Assembly (NCBI GenBank): GCA_964418585.1
Contig: CAYQMG010000067.1
Location: 39,077-103,076 of the forward strand
Reading direction: 5' to 3'
Origin: JAJRTE01 sp964418585
Lineage (GTDB): Bacteria; Myxococcota_A; UBA796; JAJRTE01
Length of the DNA: 64,000 bases
The position numbers were made by a program, and so were the translations under genes. How positions within the stretch are numbered: position 1 is the first letter of the stretch; each line of letters begins with the position of its first letter. This document shows positions 8,864-17,131 of this stretch, piece by piece. The notes under the pieces were generated by a model that was given only the letters and a program-made list of their open reading frames with translations, ran no database searches and was not told the origin of the DNA.

Positions 8864-9307
8864 ATGAACATCAAGATTCACGCACGCCAGATGGAATTGA
8901 GCGATTCACTCCGCGACTATGCCGAGCGTCACATTGCGGATCAGTTGACCACGATCTACAAGGGGCAGGCCGCCACGCTCGACATCGAATTCTCCGAAGC
9001 CGTGGGCGGGCGTGAACGAATCTGCAAGGTGACCGTATTCATTCCCAAGGGGAAAACCATCGTGGCCTCGGCCCAGGATGCCAACGTGTTCGCCGCCGTG
9101 GACATCTGCGCGGACAAGATCAGCCGCGGTCTGCGCCACTACAAGGAAAAGCGTCAGGACGCCGTTCGGCAGGGGCCGAGGCCATCGGACAGTCTGGTGT
9201 CGCAGGCCCCGGTGGGCGACGAGTACGAGGAGGACGAGCACGACTTTCACGACGCCCACGACGAGCCGACGGTCCCGGACTCGAATTCCGATCGCCCGTC
9301 GGTTTGA
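8864..9307 (+). CDS. hpf: Ribosome hibernation promoting factor HPF/RaiA
   Basis: A 147-residue HPF/YfiA-family protein. It begins MNIKIHARQMELSDSL and follows the beta-alpha-beta-beta-beta-alpha fold through the AVDICADKISRGLRHYKEK helix near residue 98. These proteins sit in the decoding channel of idle 70S ribosomes and block mRNA and tRNA. The tail from about 110 onward is acidic and low in order (GDEYEEDEHDFHD) and lacks the C-terminal dimerisation domain of long HPF, so it is a short form with an unusual acidic extension. AAGGAG lies upstream of the ATG. Cytosolic. Confidence 0.9.
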   Translation: MNIKIHARQMELSDSLRDYAERHIADQLTTIYKGQAATLDIEFSEAVGGRERICKVTVFIPKGKTIVASAQDANVFAAVDICADKISRGLRHYKEKRQDAVRQGPRPSDSLVSQAPVGDEYEEDEHDFHDAHDEPTVPDSNSDRPSV

Positions 9308-9352
9308 TCGGACCTGTGTCCTTCGGACCCTCTCCGGGATGAGGAGAAGGGC

Positions 9353-10447
9353 ATGGAGCATCAGGCCGGCCCCCCGGATTCGGCTCCCTCGGCGCCCACC
9401 CCCAAGCTGGCTCGCTCCCCTGCTCGCCGACGGCGGAATATGGTTGGGCCTCGAGTCTCCATCCTGCTCCCGGTGTTCAATGCTTCGGAAACCATTGAAG
9501 CGTGCCTGAGAAGTATTCTTCGGCAGACAGAGTCCAACTTCGAGTGCGTGCTGGTAGATGACGGGTCGACCGATGACACCCTCGAGCGGGTATCGGACGT
9601 GGTGGGGGACGACGCCCGGTTCGTGGTCCATTCCATCTCCCATCAGGGGATCGTCGCCGCCCTCAACGCCGGGCTGCGATTCTGCCGGGCACCGCTGATC
9701 GCGCGGATGGACGCAGACGACCTCATGCACCGGGCGCGCCTGGCCCTCCAGGCCCGGTTTCTTCATCAATTTCCCTGGCTCAGCGCGGTCGGATCTCACG
9801 TGCGCCTGTTTCCTCGAGCGACCTTGGGCCACGGGTACCGAGCTTACGAACGCTGGCTGAACACCATGGGGTCCGATGCAGACATTCGGCGCGAGGCGTT
9901 TGTCGAGTGTCCCATCGCGCATCCCACGTTGATGATTCGACGCCCGGTGTTGGCAGCCGTGTCGTACCGCGACCTGGGATGGCCCGAGGATTATGACCTG
10001 GTGCTCCGGCTCCTTGCTTCCGGTCATCGGATCGGGGTCGTGCCGAAGCGGCTGCTGAGCTGGCGAAACGGGACGCAGCGGCTTTCCAGGACCGCGTCGG
10101 CTTACCGGATTGCGCGCTTCGTCGCCTGCAAGGCCGCATTCCTTGCCGACGGATTGCTTGACGGTCGGGACCAGTACGTGCTCTGGGGCTACGGACCCAC
10201 CGGTCGTGCCATGTTTCGCGCACTGGCCAGGCTGGGCAAGCGCCCGGTCATGATCGTGGAAGTGAATCCCCGCAAGGTGGGACAGGTCATCCAGGGCGCT
10301 CGAGTCGTGGCGCCTGAAGCCCTCCCCTCCCCGGGCGCCTTCCCGGTCGTCGTCGCAGTGGCCGGGGCCGGCCCCCGTGCCATCATCCGCCATCACCTGG
10401 ATCGAGCCGGTTACCAGGAACTCGAGCACTTCGTGTGTACCGCCTAG
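9353..10447 (+). CDS. GT2 glycosyltransferase with C-terminal Rossmann-like domain
   Basis: A 364-residue family-2 glycosyltransferase. After a 30-residue Pro/Ala/Arg-rich leader the GT-A fold starts at VSILLPVFNASETI, with VDDGSTDDT, the DxD-type metal site RMDADD, and an acceptor region ECPIAHPTLM followed by WPEDYDLVLRLL. From about residue 285 a second domain begins, VLWGYGPTGRAMFRAL, with a nucleotide-binding Gly pattern and a following strand VEVNPRKVGQ, like the CoA/NAD-binding folds attached to some sugar-biosynthesis enzymes. The start at 9353 follows GAGGAGAAGG. The next gene encodes a multi-pass membrane protein, so together they may build a surface glycan. Donor and acceptor are unknown. 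Confidence 0.8.
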   Translation: MEHQAGPPDSAPSAPTPKLARSPARRRRNMVGPRVSILLPVFNASETIEACLRSILRQTESNFECVLVDDGSTDDTLERVSDVVGDDARFVVHSISHQGIVAALNAGLRFCRAPLIARMDADDLMHRARLALQARFLHQFPWLSAVGSHVRLFPRATLGHGYRAYERWLNTMGSDADIRREAFVECPIAHPTLMIRRPVLAAVSYRDLGWPEDYDLVLRLLASGHRIGVVPKRLLSWRNGTQRLSRTASAYRIARFVACKAAFLADGLLDGRDQYVLWGYGPTGRAMFRALARLGKRPVMIVEVNPRKVGQVIQGARVVAPEALPSPGAFPVVVAVAGAGPRAIIRHHLDRAGYQELEHFVCTA

Positions 10448-10607
10448 CTCGTCTGTCACAAGCCCCGCCTTGCGTGCCATCTTTCTCACGTATCAAACGC
10501 ACGATCGTCGAGACCCGTTGACGGACAAGCCCACGTGCCGGTACAGTCGAGTTCGAGAACGCCATGCCATCCGGTGGGGTCCGGGGCAGCCGACGAGGAG
10601 GGAATTC

Positions 10608-11585
10608 ATGGGCAGCTCGACCAGGCAGCGGGCTTTCTGGATGCTGTACGGAATGTTCTTTTTCGCGGCCGCGCTTGCTGTCTATTGCAACTATGTTTTC
10701 ATCTATCACACGAACAACGTGACCGGTACCGCGTTCGTGGAGGCCTCGGCACGCATGCAGGCCGAAACCCTCGCCGGCACCCGAACCTTTCCCTACCAGT
10801 GGCGGATTCTGGGATCCTACCTGGTGCACTGGGGGGCCCTGGCCACCGGCCTCGGAATCCATACCGTGGACCCAATTCTCAAGACCTTTTTCCTGTTCCT
10901 CTCCACCCTGCCCCTCTTTCACTACGCCAGAACCCAGGTGCGCGACATGGCTGCGGCAGGAATCGTCTTCCTCTATCTTCTCCTGGTCGTCGTCGGGTTG
11001 GCCGAGGAGTACTCCATCTACAACCTGAACGACATCATCCTCTGGGCCGGGTGGCATGCCTGCGTCCTCGCCGCGTTTCATCGGCGGTACTACCTGGTGG
11101 CCGCCGCCGTGCTCGTGGTCACCCTGGCACGGGAAGTCACCGTGCTCGCCTGCCTGCTGGTAGGTCTCGAGTTTCTGCGCACCCGCAAGGGGTTGGTTCC
11201 CACGATGGTGGTGGGGTTCTCGTTCCTCGTCCCGTGGGGCTTTGTCCACTGGCTCTACCCTGCGCCGGCGTCGGAACTGGCCTGGTGGCACAATTTTCAC
11301 AGCAATGTGCCGATTCTACATCCGGATGTGGAGCACATCTACAAGGCGGTACGGAAGGCGTTCAAGGTGGCGGTCTTTTTCAACGTTGCCTGGGTGTTGG
11401 GCATTCGAGGGCTGCTCAGGAGCAAGAACCCGTTCATGCTCGAACTCTTTCTGGTATTGTGTTTCTATGTACTGGTGCTCTACGTCACGGTTGATGTTCG
11501 GGAACTTCGTCAGTTCGTGCCGTTGGCCATCGTGTTGTTGCCTCCGGCGTTCAAGGAACTTGAGGCGCGGCTGGAGCCAGGCTGA
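10608..11585 (+). CDS. Multi-pass membrane protein of unknown function
   Basis: A 325-residue integral membrane protein with about eight hydrophobic segments, starting with MLYGMFFFAAALAVYCNYVF and ending before a short Glu/Arg tail. Between the first two segments is a 45-residue polar loop containing NNVTGTAFVEASARM, likely outside the membrane. The overall look (long first loop, clustered Trp/His/Tyr, no transporter motif) resembles polysaccharide polymerase or glycosyltransferase-associated proteins, but no signature proves it. The ATG at 10608 has CGAGGAGGG upstream, far better than starts further up the open frame. It follows the GT2 gene by 160 bases. Confidence 0.65.
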   Translation: MGSSTRQRAFWMLYGMFFFAAALAVYCNYVFIYHTNNVTGTAFVEASARMQAETLAGTRTFPYQWRILGSYLVHWGALATGLGIHTVDPILKTFFLFLSTLPLFHYARTQVRDMAAAGIVFLYLLLVVVGLAEEYSIYNLNDIILWAGWHACVLAAFHRRYYLVAAAVLVVTLAREVTVLACLLVGLEFLRTRKGLVPTMVVGFSFLVPWGFVHWLYPAPASELAWWHNFHSNVPILHPDVEHIYKAVRKAFKVAVFFNVAWVLGIRGLLRSKNPFMLELFLVLCFYVLVLYVTVDVRELRQFVPLAIVLLPPAFKELEARLEPG

Positions 11586-11638
11586 GACGGCGGTGAACTC
11601 GGGGAACGTTGCCGGGTCGTGAGCGACACCTGTTGATC

Positions 11639-11668
11639 TTGACAGGGCACCGTTGGAAAAGTTATCAG
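11639..11668 (+). promoter_or_regulatory. Promoter for the kinase-like gene
   Basis: A perfect TTGACA (11639-11644) is followed after 18 bases by TATCAG (11663-11668). An overlapping TTATCA gives 17-base spacing. The predicted start near 11675 leaves about 40 bases before the ATG at 11715. Confidence 0.5.
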
Positions 11669-11714
11669 TAGCTATCGACCGCGGAAGCCTTCACCACCTG
11701 GCACGACGGGCACC

Positions 11715-14024
11715 ATGGCGGACTCAGACACCCCTACCCGCAGATTCATCCGCGACACGCACGGGCGGCGGTTCGAACTGACGACCTTGCTCGGGCGTGG
11801 GAGCTTTGGCAAGGTGTATCGAGCCCAGCACGAGGGGTCGGATGAGGTTTTGGCTGCCAAGCTACCCTTGAGCGAGGAGGATCTGCCTGGGGAGGCGCCG
11901 ACCCAGGAACTCAGGTCGCTTTACAGCCGGCTTCTTCGGGACGAGGCGGCCCAGTTGAGAAAACTGCCACCGAACCGCGTCCCTGGGATCCACGGGATTG
12001 TCGATGGGGGCGGGGCTGTTCCCTGCCTGTTGATGACTTACTACGAGGACAGCCTGCTCGAGCGTCTTCGCAAGGGGATGACCTTTGCCGAGCTGTGTGG
12101 CGCGATGGCCCGAACGTGCCGGGCCCTCGAGGTGATTCACGCCACCGGTCAGACGCACGGGAATTTGAAGCCGGGGAACATCTTCTTTTTCACCGACGAG
12201 GACGGTCAGCCCCAGGTACGACTGACCGATCCCTTGACGCCCTTGTACCTCAAGAGTCTGGATGCCCTGGCGGCGCGGGATTCCAGTGTGGCCGGATGGT
12301 TGCCGCCGGAGGTGCTCGGGCCGGGCACCCAGCTTCCCTTGCCGCGCAGTGCGGATGCGTTTTGTATTGGAAAGCTTGTCTACGAGGCCATTGTCCATCC
12401 GGAGAATCTGACCACCAGCTTCTCCGGTCGGACCGGTCCATTTCTTGGAGCCATCGACAAGGGCCGTATCAACAAATTTCGCACGGCGCTGGCCACCCGG
12501 TTACACGAAGGCAATTCGAATCCTCATGTCCGCGAGCTGCTTATCAAGCGGGCGACCTCCTTCCTGGTGCGGGCTCTTTCGCAGGAGGTGGATCCTTCCC
12601 CGCCCTACCGGTTCTATTCGATGGCGGAAATGGCCAACCGCCTGGAGGAGCTGCAGGGGCTTTTTCATCCCGGGTTCGCCCAGATGGGTTCGCTCATCTC
12701 GGGTTCCTCGCATGCGGATGGGGCGTTCTACGCCGGGGAGGAGGTGCGGTTCACCCTTTCGTTCCGTTGCCACGGCGGGATTGACGACGTGGACCTCATC
12801 ACGTGCATGACCTATGTCCGGGATCTGGTGGCCGAGGAGAAGGTTCGGGACGCAGGAGTGGAGGTGGTGCCGAACCACGACGGGCATCGATTCCGGTTTA
12901 CGTTTCGAATTCCAAACCTGAAGCCGGGGCACTACTTGGTTCGGGTCGCGTTGGCCATCAAGGGTTCTCCGGGCAAGCCGGTCCATCGGGACCTCACGTT
13001 TTCGGTGCATGAGGAAACTGCTGAGGATGGGAGCGGTGCGTGGCCCGGATCTCGAGAAGGTACTGAGGAGTCGGGAACCGACTCGAGGGATTCGACCTAC
13101 TCCATGGATGTGATCCCCCCGGACCTGTTGCAGGACTGGCGGACCGAGCCCACGCGCCGACGGTTCGGGCGTGCCGTCAAGGCCTTCACTCAGGTCGAAT
13201 CGTCGGACCGTTCCGAGTCGGAACGCGCGTCCGAAAAAGAACGCAAGGACACGGACCGCACCGACTCCGGGAGTGCCATTGTGTGGTCTTCAGAGCGGGA
13301 CGAGCGGCGGGGTCCTTCTGCCACCGCCGATGACCTGGACGATCGCCCTGCTCGCCTGGTGGTGCGTCCTACCAGCGGTTCGAAGGAACTCGAGGCGGCA
13401 GAGGCGGAGGACCGGGGGGAGGGCGGTTCGTCTGGGCGGCGAGGGGGGAAGGAGGGGAAGCGGCGGGATCGGGACGAGGTGCGTGAACGCGCGACCGGCG
13501 TTTCGGGTGGGAGGAGCCGTGAAGGGTCGTCTCGCAAGGGTCGGCCCCGGACCTCGGTTGGGGCGGCTCCGGTGGGCCGGGATGCCGCACGTCATCCCGA
13601 GCATGCGCCGGCACAGGCTCGAGAATCCCGTCGGGAGCCCTCAACAGGGAAGGGATTTCTGTCCCAGGCCTGGGAGCGGGCCTTCGGTGCCGAGGCTCGA
13701 GGCTCGTCCACCGGGTCTGACGAGGTGAAGAAGGGGCGGACTGGTGCGGAGGAGAGGAAGAGGACTTCGGAGCCATCGTCCCGGCGCGGGGATCGGGAAG
13801 GAGGAGGCGGGTCGTCTGACGAACGCCGGTCCGGGCCTCCCCGGGACCCGGCGGGCAGCCGACGTGGGTACTACGACCAGGCACGCACCCTGCCCAGCGC
13901 GCAGGACGACGCCTTTTTCAAGCGTGGCGCACTCAAGACGCAACACCAGGTGATTCTCATCGGGGCCCTTTCACTGGGGGCCGTTTGCATCGTGGCCCTG
14001 GCCATCGTCTTGATTTTCCTCTGA
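11715..14024 (+). CDS. Tail-anchored protein kinase-like protein, probable pseudokinase
   Basis: A 769-residue protein with an N-terminal Ser/Thr-kinase fold. The glycine loop GRGSFGKV (27-34) and the ATP lysine Lys49 are present. The catalytic loop reads HGNLKPGN (148-155), so the HRD aspartate is Asn150. The metal-binding DFG motif reads Asp172-Pro-Leu. Loss of the catalytic base and a broken DFG loop argue for a pseudokinase. Residues about 320-435 form a beta-sandwich-like domain (EEVRFTLSFRCHG, then HYLVRVALAIKG). Residues 440-735 are a disordered, highly charged Arg/Glu/Ser/Gly tract. A single hydrophobic segment (about 744-769) at the very end would anchor the protein with the rest in the cytosol. 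Its 3' end overlaps rlmE by 54 bases, tail to tail. Confidence 0.75.
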   Translation: MADSDTPTRRFIRDTHGRRFELTTLLGRGSFGKVYRAQHEGSDEVLAAKLPLSEEDLPGEAPTQELRSLYSRLLRDEAAQLRKLPPNRVPGIHGIVDGGGAVPCLLMTYYEDSLLERLRKGMTFAELCGAMARTCRALEVIHATGQTHGNLKPGNIFFFTDEDGQPQVRLTDPLTPLYLKSLDALAARDSSVAGWLPPEVLGPGTQLPLPRSADAFCIGKLVYEAIVHPENLTTSFSGRTGPFLGAIDKGRINKFRTALATRLHEGNSNPHVRELLIKRATSFLVRALSQEVDPSPPYRFYSMAEMANRLEELQGLFHPGFAQMGSLISGSSHADGAFYAGEEVRFTLSFRCHGGIDDVDLITCMTYVRDLVAEEKVRDAGVEVVPNHDGHRFRFTFRIPNLKPGHYLVRVALAIKGSPGKPVHRDLTFSVHEETAEDGSGAWPGSREGTEESGTDSRDSTYSMDVIPPDLLQDWRTEPTRRRFGRAVKAFTQVESSDRSESERASEKERKDTDRTDSGSAIVWSSERDERRGPSATADDLDDRPARLVVRPTSGSKELEAAEAEDRGEGGSSGRRGGKEGKRRDRDEVRERATGVSGGRSREGSSRKGRPRTSVGAAPVGRDAARHPEHAPAQARESRREPSTGKGFLSQAWERAFGAEARGSSTGSDEVKKGRTGAEERKRTSEPSSRRGDREGGGGSSDERRSGPPRDPAGSRRGYYDQARTLPSAQDDAFFKRGALKTQHQVILIGALSLGAVCIVALAIVLIFL

Positions 14025-14681
14025 GGACAGTGTCGTTGCCTCTGCGTCTCCAGGGTGGGACCGCGCACCTCCACCGCCATGGAATCCGGTGCCCACGAGG
14101 AAGATCTCGACCGATTCCTTCCTGGAACTCTTCGGCTTGACCCGCTTGAATCGGCCGAAACGTCCCCGGATGTCGCGCACGAAGGGCTCGAGGTCCACCC
14201 CCTGGAACGCCTTGCATACCCAGGCGCCTCCAGGCTGGAGCACTTGTTCCGCAGCCTCGAAGGCAGCACGACACAGCGCCATGGAGCGGAAGTGGTCCAC
14301 CTCCTTGTGCCCGGACGTGCTGGGTGCCATGTCACTCAGCAGTACATCGACCCGGTCGATCCCCAGGACCCCCGGGAGTCCCGCCGCAACCACCTCGAGG
14401 AGGTCTGCCTGAAGCGCTGTGACCCCATGGGGCAGGGGACCGGCGAGGGGTTTTCGGTCCAGGGCGATGACCCGGCCGCCCGGGGCCACCTTGTGTGCCG
14501 CGTACTGGACCCACGAGCCGGGTGCCGCGCCCAGGTCGAGCACCACCTGGCCGGGCTTCAGGATTCGAAATCGCGCATCGATCTCCTGGATCTTGTACAC
14601 GGACCGTGCCAGGTACTTCTCCGCCTTGGCCTTCCGAAAATAGTGATCCTGGCGTTTCCCAGGTTTGTGCCTGCCTCGCAT
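13971..14681 (-). CDS. rlmE: 23S rRNA (uridine-2552-2'-O) methyltransferase RlmE/FtsJ
   Basis: A 236-residue RrmJ-family enzyme that methylates U2552 of 23S rRNA late in 50S assembly using SAM. The family's K-D-K-E tetrad is visible: Lys in ARSVYK, Asp in LLSDMAP, Lys in WVCKAFQG and Glu in SRKESVEIFLVG. The SAM loop is LDLGAAPGSW. The chosen ATG at 14681 begins MRGRHKPGKRQDHYF, the usual start of the family; a TTG further out adds 17 odd residues. The last 30 residues are an extra polar tail that overlaps the end of the kinase-like gene on the other strand. Cytosolic, ribosome-associated. Confidence 0.92.
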   Translation of the reverse strand: MRGRHKPGKRQDHYFRKAKAEKYLARSVYKIQEIDARFRILKPGQVVLDLGAAPGSWVQYAAHKVAPGGRVIALDRKPLAGPLPHGVTALQADLLEVVAAGLPGVLGIDRVDVLLSDMAPSTSGHKEVDHFRSMALCRAAFEAAEQVLQPGGAWVCKAFQGVDLEPFVRDIRGRFGRFKRVKPKSSRKESVEIFLVGTGFHGGGGARSHPGDAEATTLSSEENQDDGQGHDANGPQ

Positions 14682-14871
14682 GCCCTGCCACCGCCTCCAG
14701 GCCTGAACCCTTCCCCGGGCGCCCCCGTGCAACCGTGGGCAGTTGGGAGTGATGTCCGGAGCCGTTCGTTCCGATATACTCGAGTAGGCTGCTAGCGTAA
14801 CCTGACACGCGCGTCATGGCCACCGCTTCGAGCGTGCGGTGAGCCGGCGCCTGGTCAGTCCAGAGGACATC

Positions 14872-16884
14872 ATGAACGTGATACATCCACCCGCAGGCCC
14901 GTTCGGCTCCGGGGTCGGTCGCCTCGGCGCCTCCTTCTGGATTTCCATCGCCCTCACCCTTGTGGTCGGGTGCGTGGGGGAGCGGACAACCCCTGGCGAG
15001 GACGCCTCCGCCACCCTCAGCTACCGGGACTCCGACGAGGACACCATCATCGACGTGCACGAGGGGCCGGACGACAGCGATGCCGACGGGGTACCCGACT
15101 ATCTGGACACCGACAGCGACGGAGACACCATTCCGGACAGCCTCGAGGCGGGCGACACGGATCCCTTGACATTCCCGTGGGACTCGGACGAGGACGGGAC
15201 CGCGGATTTCCAGGATCGGGACAGTGACGACAACGGAATTCTGGATGCCGAGGAAGTGGGGATGGACCCGCTGAACCCGCTGGACCTGGACCAGGACGGC
15301 ATCGCCGATTTTCGGGACCCGGACAACGACGGCGACGGATTGCTGGACCGGCTCGAGATCGGCGCCGCCTTGCCGTTGGATTCTGATCGGGACGGTCTTC
15401 CCGACTACCTGGACGCGGACTCGGACGGCGACACCATCCTGGACGCCGACGAGGCCCGGGTGGACCCTCGAGGCCATCCCGAGGACCTGGACCGCGATGG
15501 GGTTCCCAACTACCGGGATCTGGATTCGGACGGAGACGGGTTTTCGGACCAGGACGAGGCAGGCGATACGGATCTCGCGACCGCGCCTCGAGATACCGAT
15601 CTCGACGGAATTCCAGACTTTCTCGACCTGGACTCGGACGGCGACGGCGTGCTCGAGGTGGATGAGGTTTCGCTCGGAACCGACCCGTTCGTGCACGACA
15701 CGGACGGCGATGGCTACTCCGACGGCGGCGAGATGGCCGCCCACTCCGATCCACTCGACCCCGAATCCGTTCCCCAGGGTTTGTACCTCGTCATTCCAGA
15801 ACGAAGCCAGGTCACCGCCACCTTTGAATTCACCCCGGCCATCGCCATGGCGGACGTGATTTTCCTCCTGGATAGCACCGGATCGATGGGCGTCACGCTC
15901 AGTGCACTGGCTGCAGATTTCGCTCAGATCGTCTCGGACGTGAGCGCCCAGATCCCGGACGCCGCGTTCGGCGTTGTCACATTCCAGGACTACAACCAGA
16001 TCGGAATGGGCGGTGGAGCGGACAAGCCCTTCGTGCTTCAGCAGCAGGTCACCACCGATCACGACGCGGTCCAGAACGCGCTGTCCGCGCTTTGGCCTGC
16101 GGGCGGGGGCGACCAGCCCGAGGCCACCCTGGAAGCCCTGTTTCAGGCTGCCACCGGGGTCGGATTCGACCAGGATTGCGATGGGTTCTTCGACAGCGCG
16201 ACCGATGTGCCTCCCTTCCTGGCCGCTTCGGACGACCTTTTCTCCGGAAACGCTCCGGGCGCCTACGACGCCTCTGATCCCAGTACCGGGTTGATCGGGG
16301 GGGTGGGGTTCCGTCGATACGCCCTGCCGGTCTTCGTCTACACCACCGACGCACCGTTCCGGGACCCGGACGACGGGTATCCGGTCGCCGGCGCGTGCGG
16401 AAACGCGGCCACGGTTGACCGGGTTGTGGATGCCGTCGCATCGGTGGGGGGCAAACTCATCGGCGTGAACGCTGGCGAGGAACTCGAAGTCACCACGGAC
16501 ATGACCGAACTGGCCAATGCAACGTCATCGTTTGCAGATCTGGACGGCGACGGTCTCTTGGAGCCGTTGGTTTTCAATTCACAGGGCGGCGGTGAAATCG
16601 TCGATGCGGTCGTCGCCGGGGTCTCCGCATTTCACGAAACCGGAGAATTCCAACGGGTGGAGCTGGCCATCGAATCCGATGCCTGGGGCTTTGTGGCCGA
16701 CATCGACCCTCCTTTCTATTCCAAGGTCCAGCCCGGGCAACCGCTGGCCTTCACGCTCACCCTGTTCGGCGCCAGCCCCGCTTCCGGGGATGACACATTC
16801 TACCTGCTCAACCTGGTCGTGCTCGGTGACGGCGCCACCCGACTGGACGAGCAACAGGTCTTGATCGTGGTACCCGGCGCCTAG
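14872..16884 (+). CDS. Lipoprotein with thrombospondin type 3 repeats and a von Willebrand A domain
   Basis: A 670-residue surface protein. The start ATG at 14872 has AGAGGA upstream. A hydrophobic stretch ends LTLVVGC near residue 35, a good lipobox. From about 50 to 300 there are Asp-rich calcium-binding repeats of the TSP3 type (DSDGDTIPD, DRDGVPNYRDLDSDGDG). From about 325 to 570 there is a VWA-like domain with the MIDAS start FLLDSTGSMG, a later TTDAPF strand, and a Gly-rich region expected to complete the metal site. The last 80 residues are beta-rich. VWA domains bind protein or matrix ligands via a metal ion, so adhesion or matrix attachment is likely (inference). A TATACT box at 14775-14780 may be its -10 element; the -35 is poor. 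Confidence 0.82.
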   Translation: MNVIHPPAGPFGSGVGRLGASFWISIALTLVVGCVGERTTPGEDASATLSYRDSDEDTIIDVHEGPDDSDADGVPDYLDTDSDGDTIPDSLEAGDTDPLTFPWDSDEDGTADFQDRDSDDNGILDAEEVGMDPLNPLDLDQDGIADFRDPDNDGDGLLDRLEIGAALPLDSDRDGLPDYLDADSDGDTILDADEARVDPRGHPEDLDRDGVPNYRDLDSDGDGFSDQDEAGDTDLATAPRDTDLDGIPDFLDLDSDGDGVLEVDEVSLGTDPFVHDTDGDGYSDGGEMAAHSDPLDPESVPQGLYLVIPERSQVTATFEFTPAIAMADVIFLLDSTGSMGVTLSALAADFAQIVSDVSAQIPDAAFGVVTFQDYNQIGMGGGADKPFVLQQQVTTDHDAVQNALSALWPAGGGDQPEATLEALFQAATGVGFDQDCDGFFDSATDVPPFLAASDDLFSGNAPGAYDASDPSTGLIGGVGFRRYALPVFVYTTDAPFRDPDDGYPVAGACGNAATVDRVVDAVASVGGKLIGVNAGEELEVTTDMTELANATSSFADLDGDGLLEPLVFNSQGGGEIVDAVVAGVSAFHETGEFQRVELAIESDAWGFVADIDPPFYSKVQPGQPLAFTLTLFGASPASGDDTFYLLNLVVLGDGATRLDEQQVLIVVPGA

Positions 16885-17131
16885 GAACCTCACCCTGCAA
16901 CCGGTTGTGCAACATCCTCGTCCCCCGCGTGCCCGCGCCTCCCTCGACGCTCGGATTCGTGCCGGAGCCCTACCGAGTGTGGGCAATCTCTCTCTGCGCG
17001 CAAGGTGGTGAGCGGTCTCGTCGTGGTGTGGGGCGTGCGGGGGGGGCAGGAACACCGGGGGCGTGGAGGGGAGGGCGGATGGAGATGCGGATGGAGGTGG
17101 AGATGGGGCGCCGGTATTGTTTCGAGGATTG
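16885..17131. other. Gap between convergent genes
   Basis: This 247-base stretch separates the VWA lipoprotein gene from the end of the PilX-like gene. It is G-rich on the plus strand from about 17020 on. I see no convincing hairpin with a T run and no gene. Confidence 0.4.

Noticed and set aside
6676..8874. Open frame of 732 codons on the minus strand
   Set aside because: Lies opposite the HEAT-cyclophilin gene, whose motifs are certain. The antisense protein is His/Arg/Gln-rich with no recognisable domain.
14332..16062. Open frame of 576 codons, minus strand, rich in Val/Arg
   Set aside because: It is the antisense of the repeated Asp-Gly-Asp calcium repeats of the VWA lipoprotein; the apparent repeats mirror that gene.
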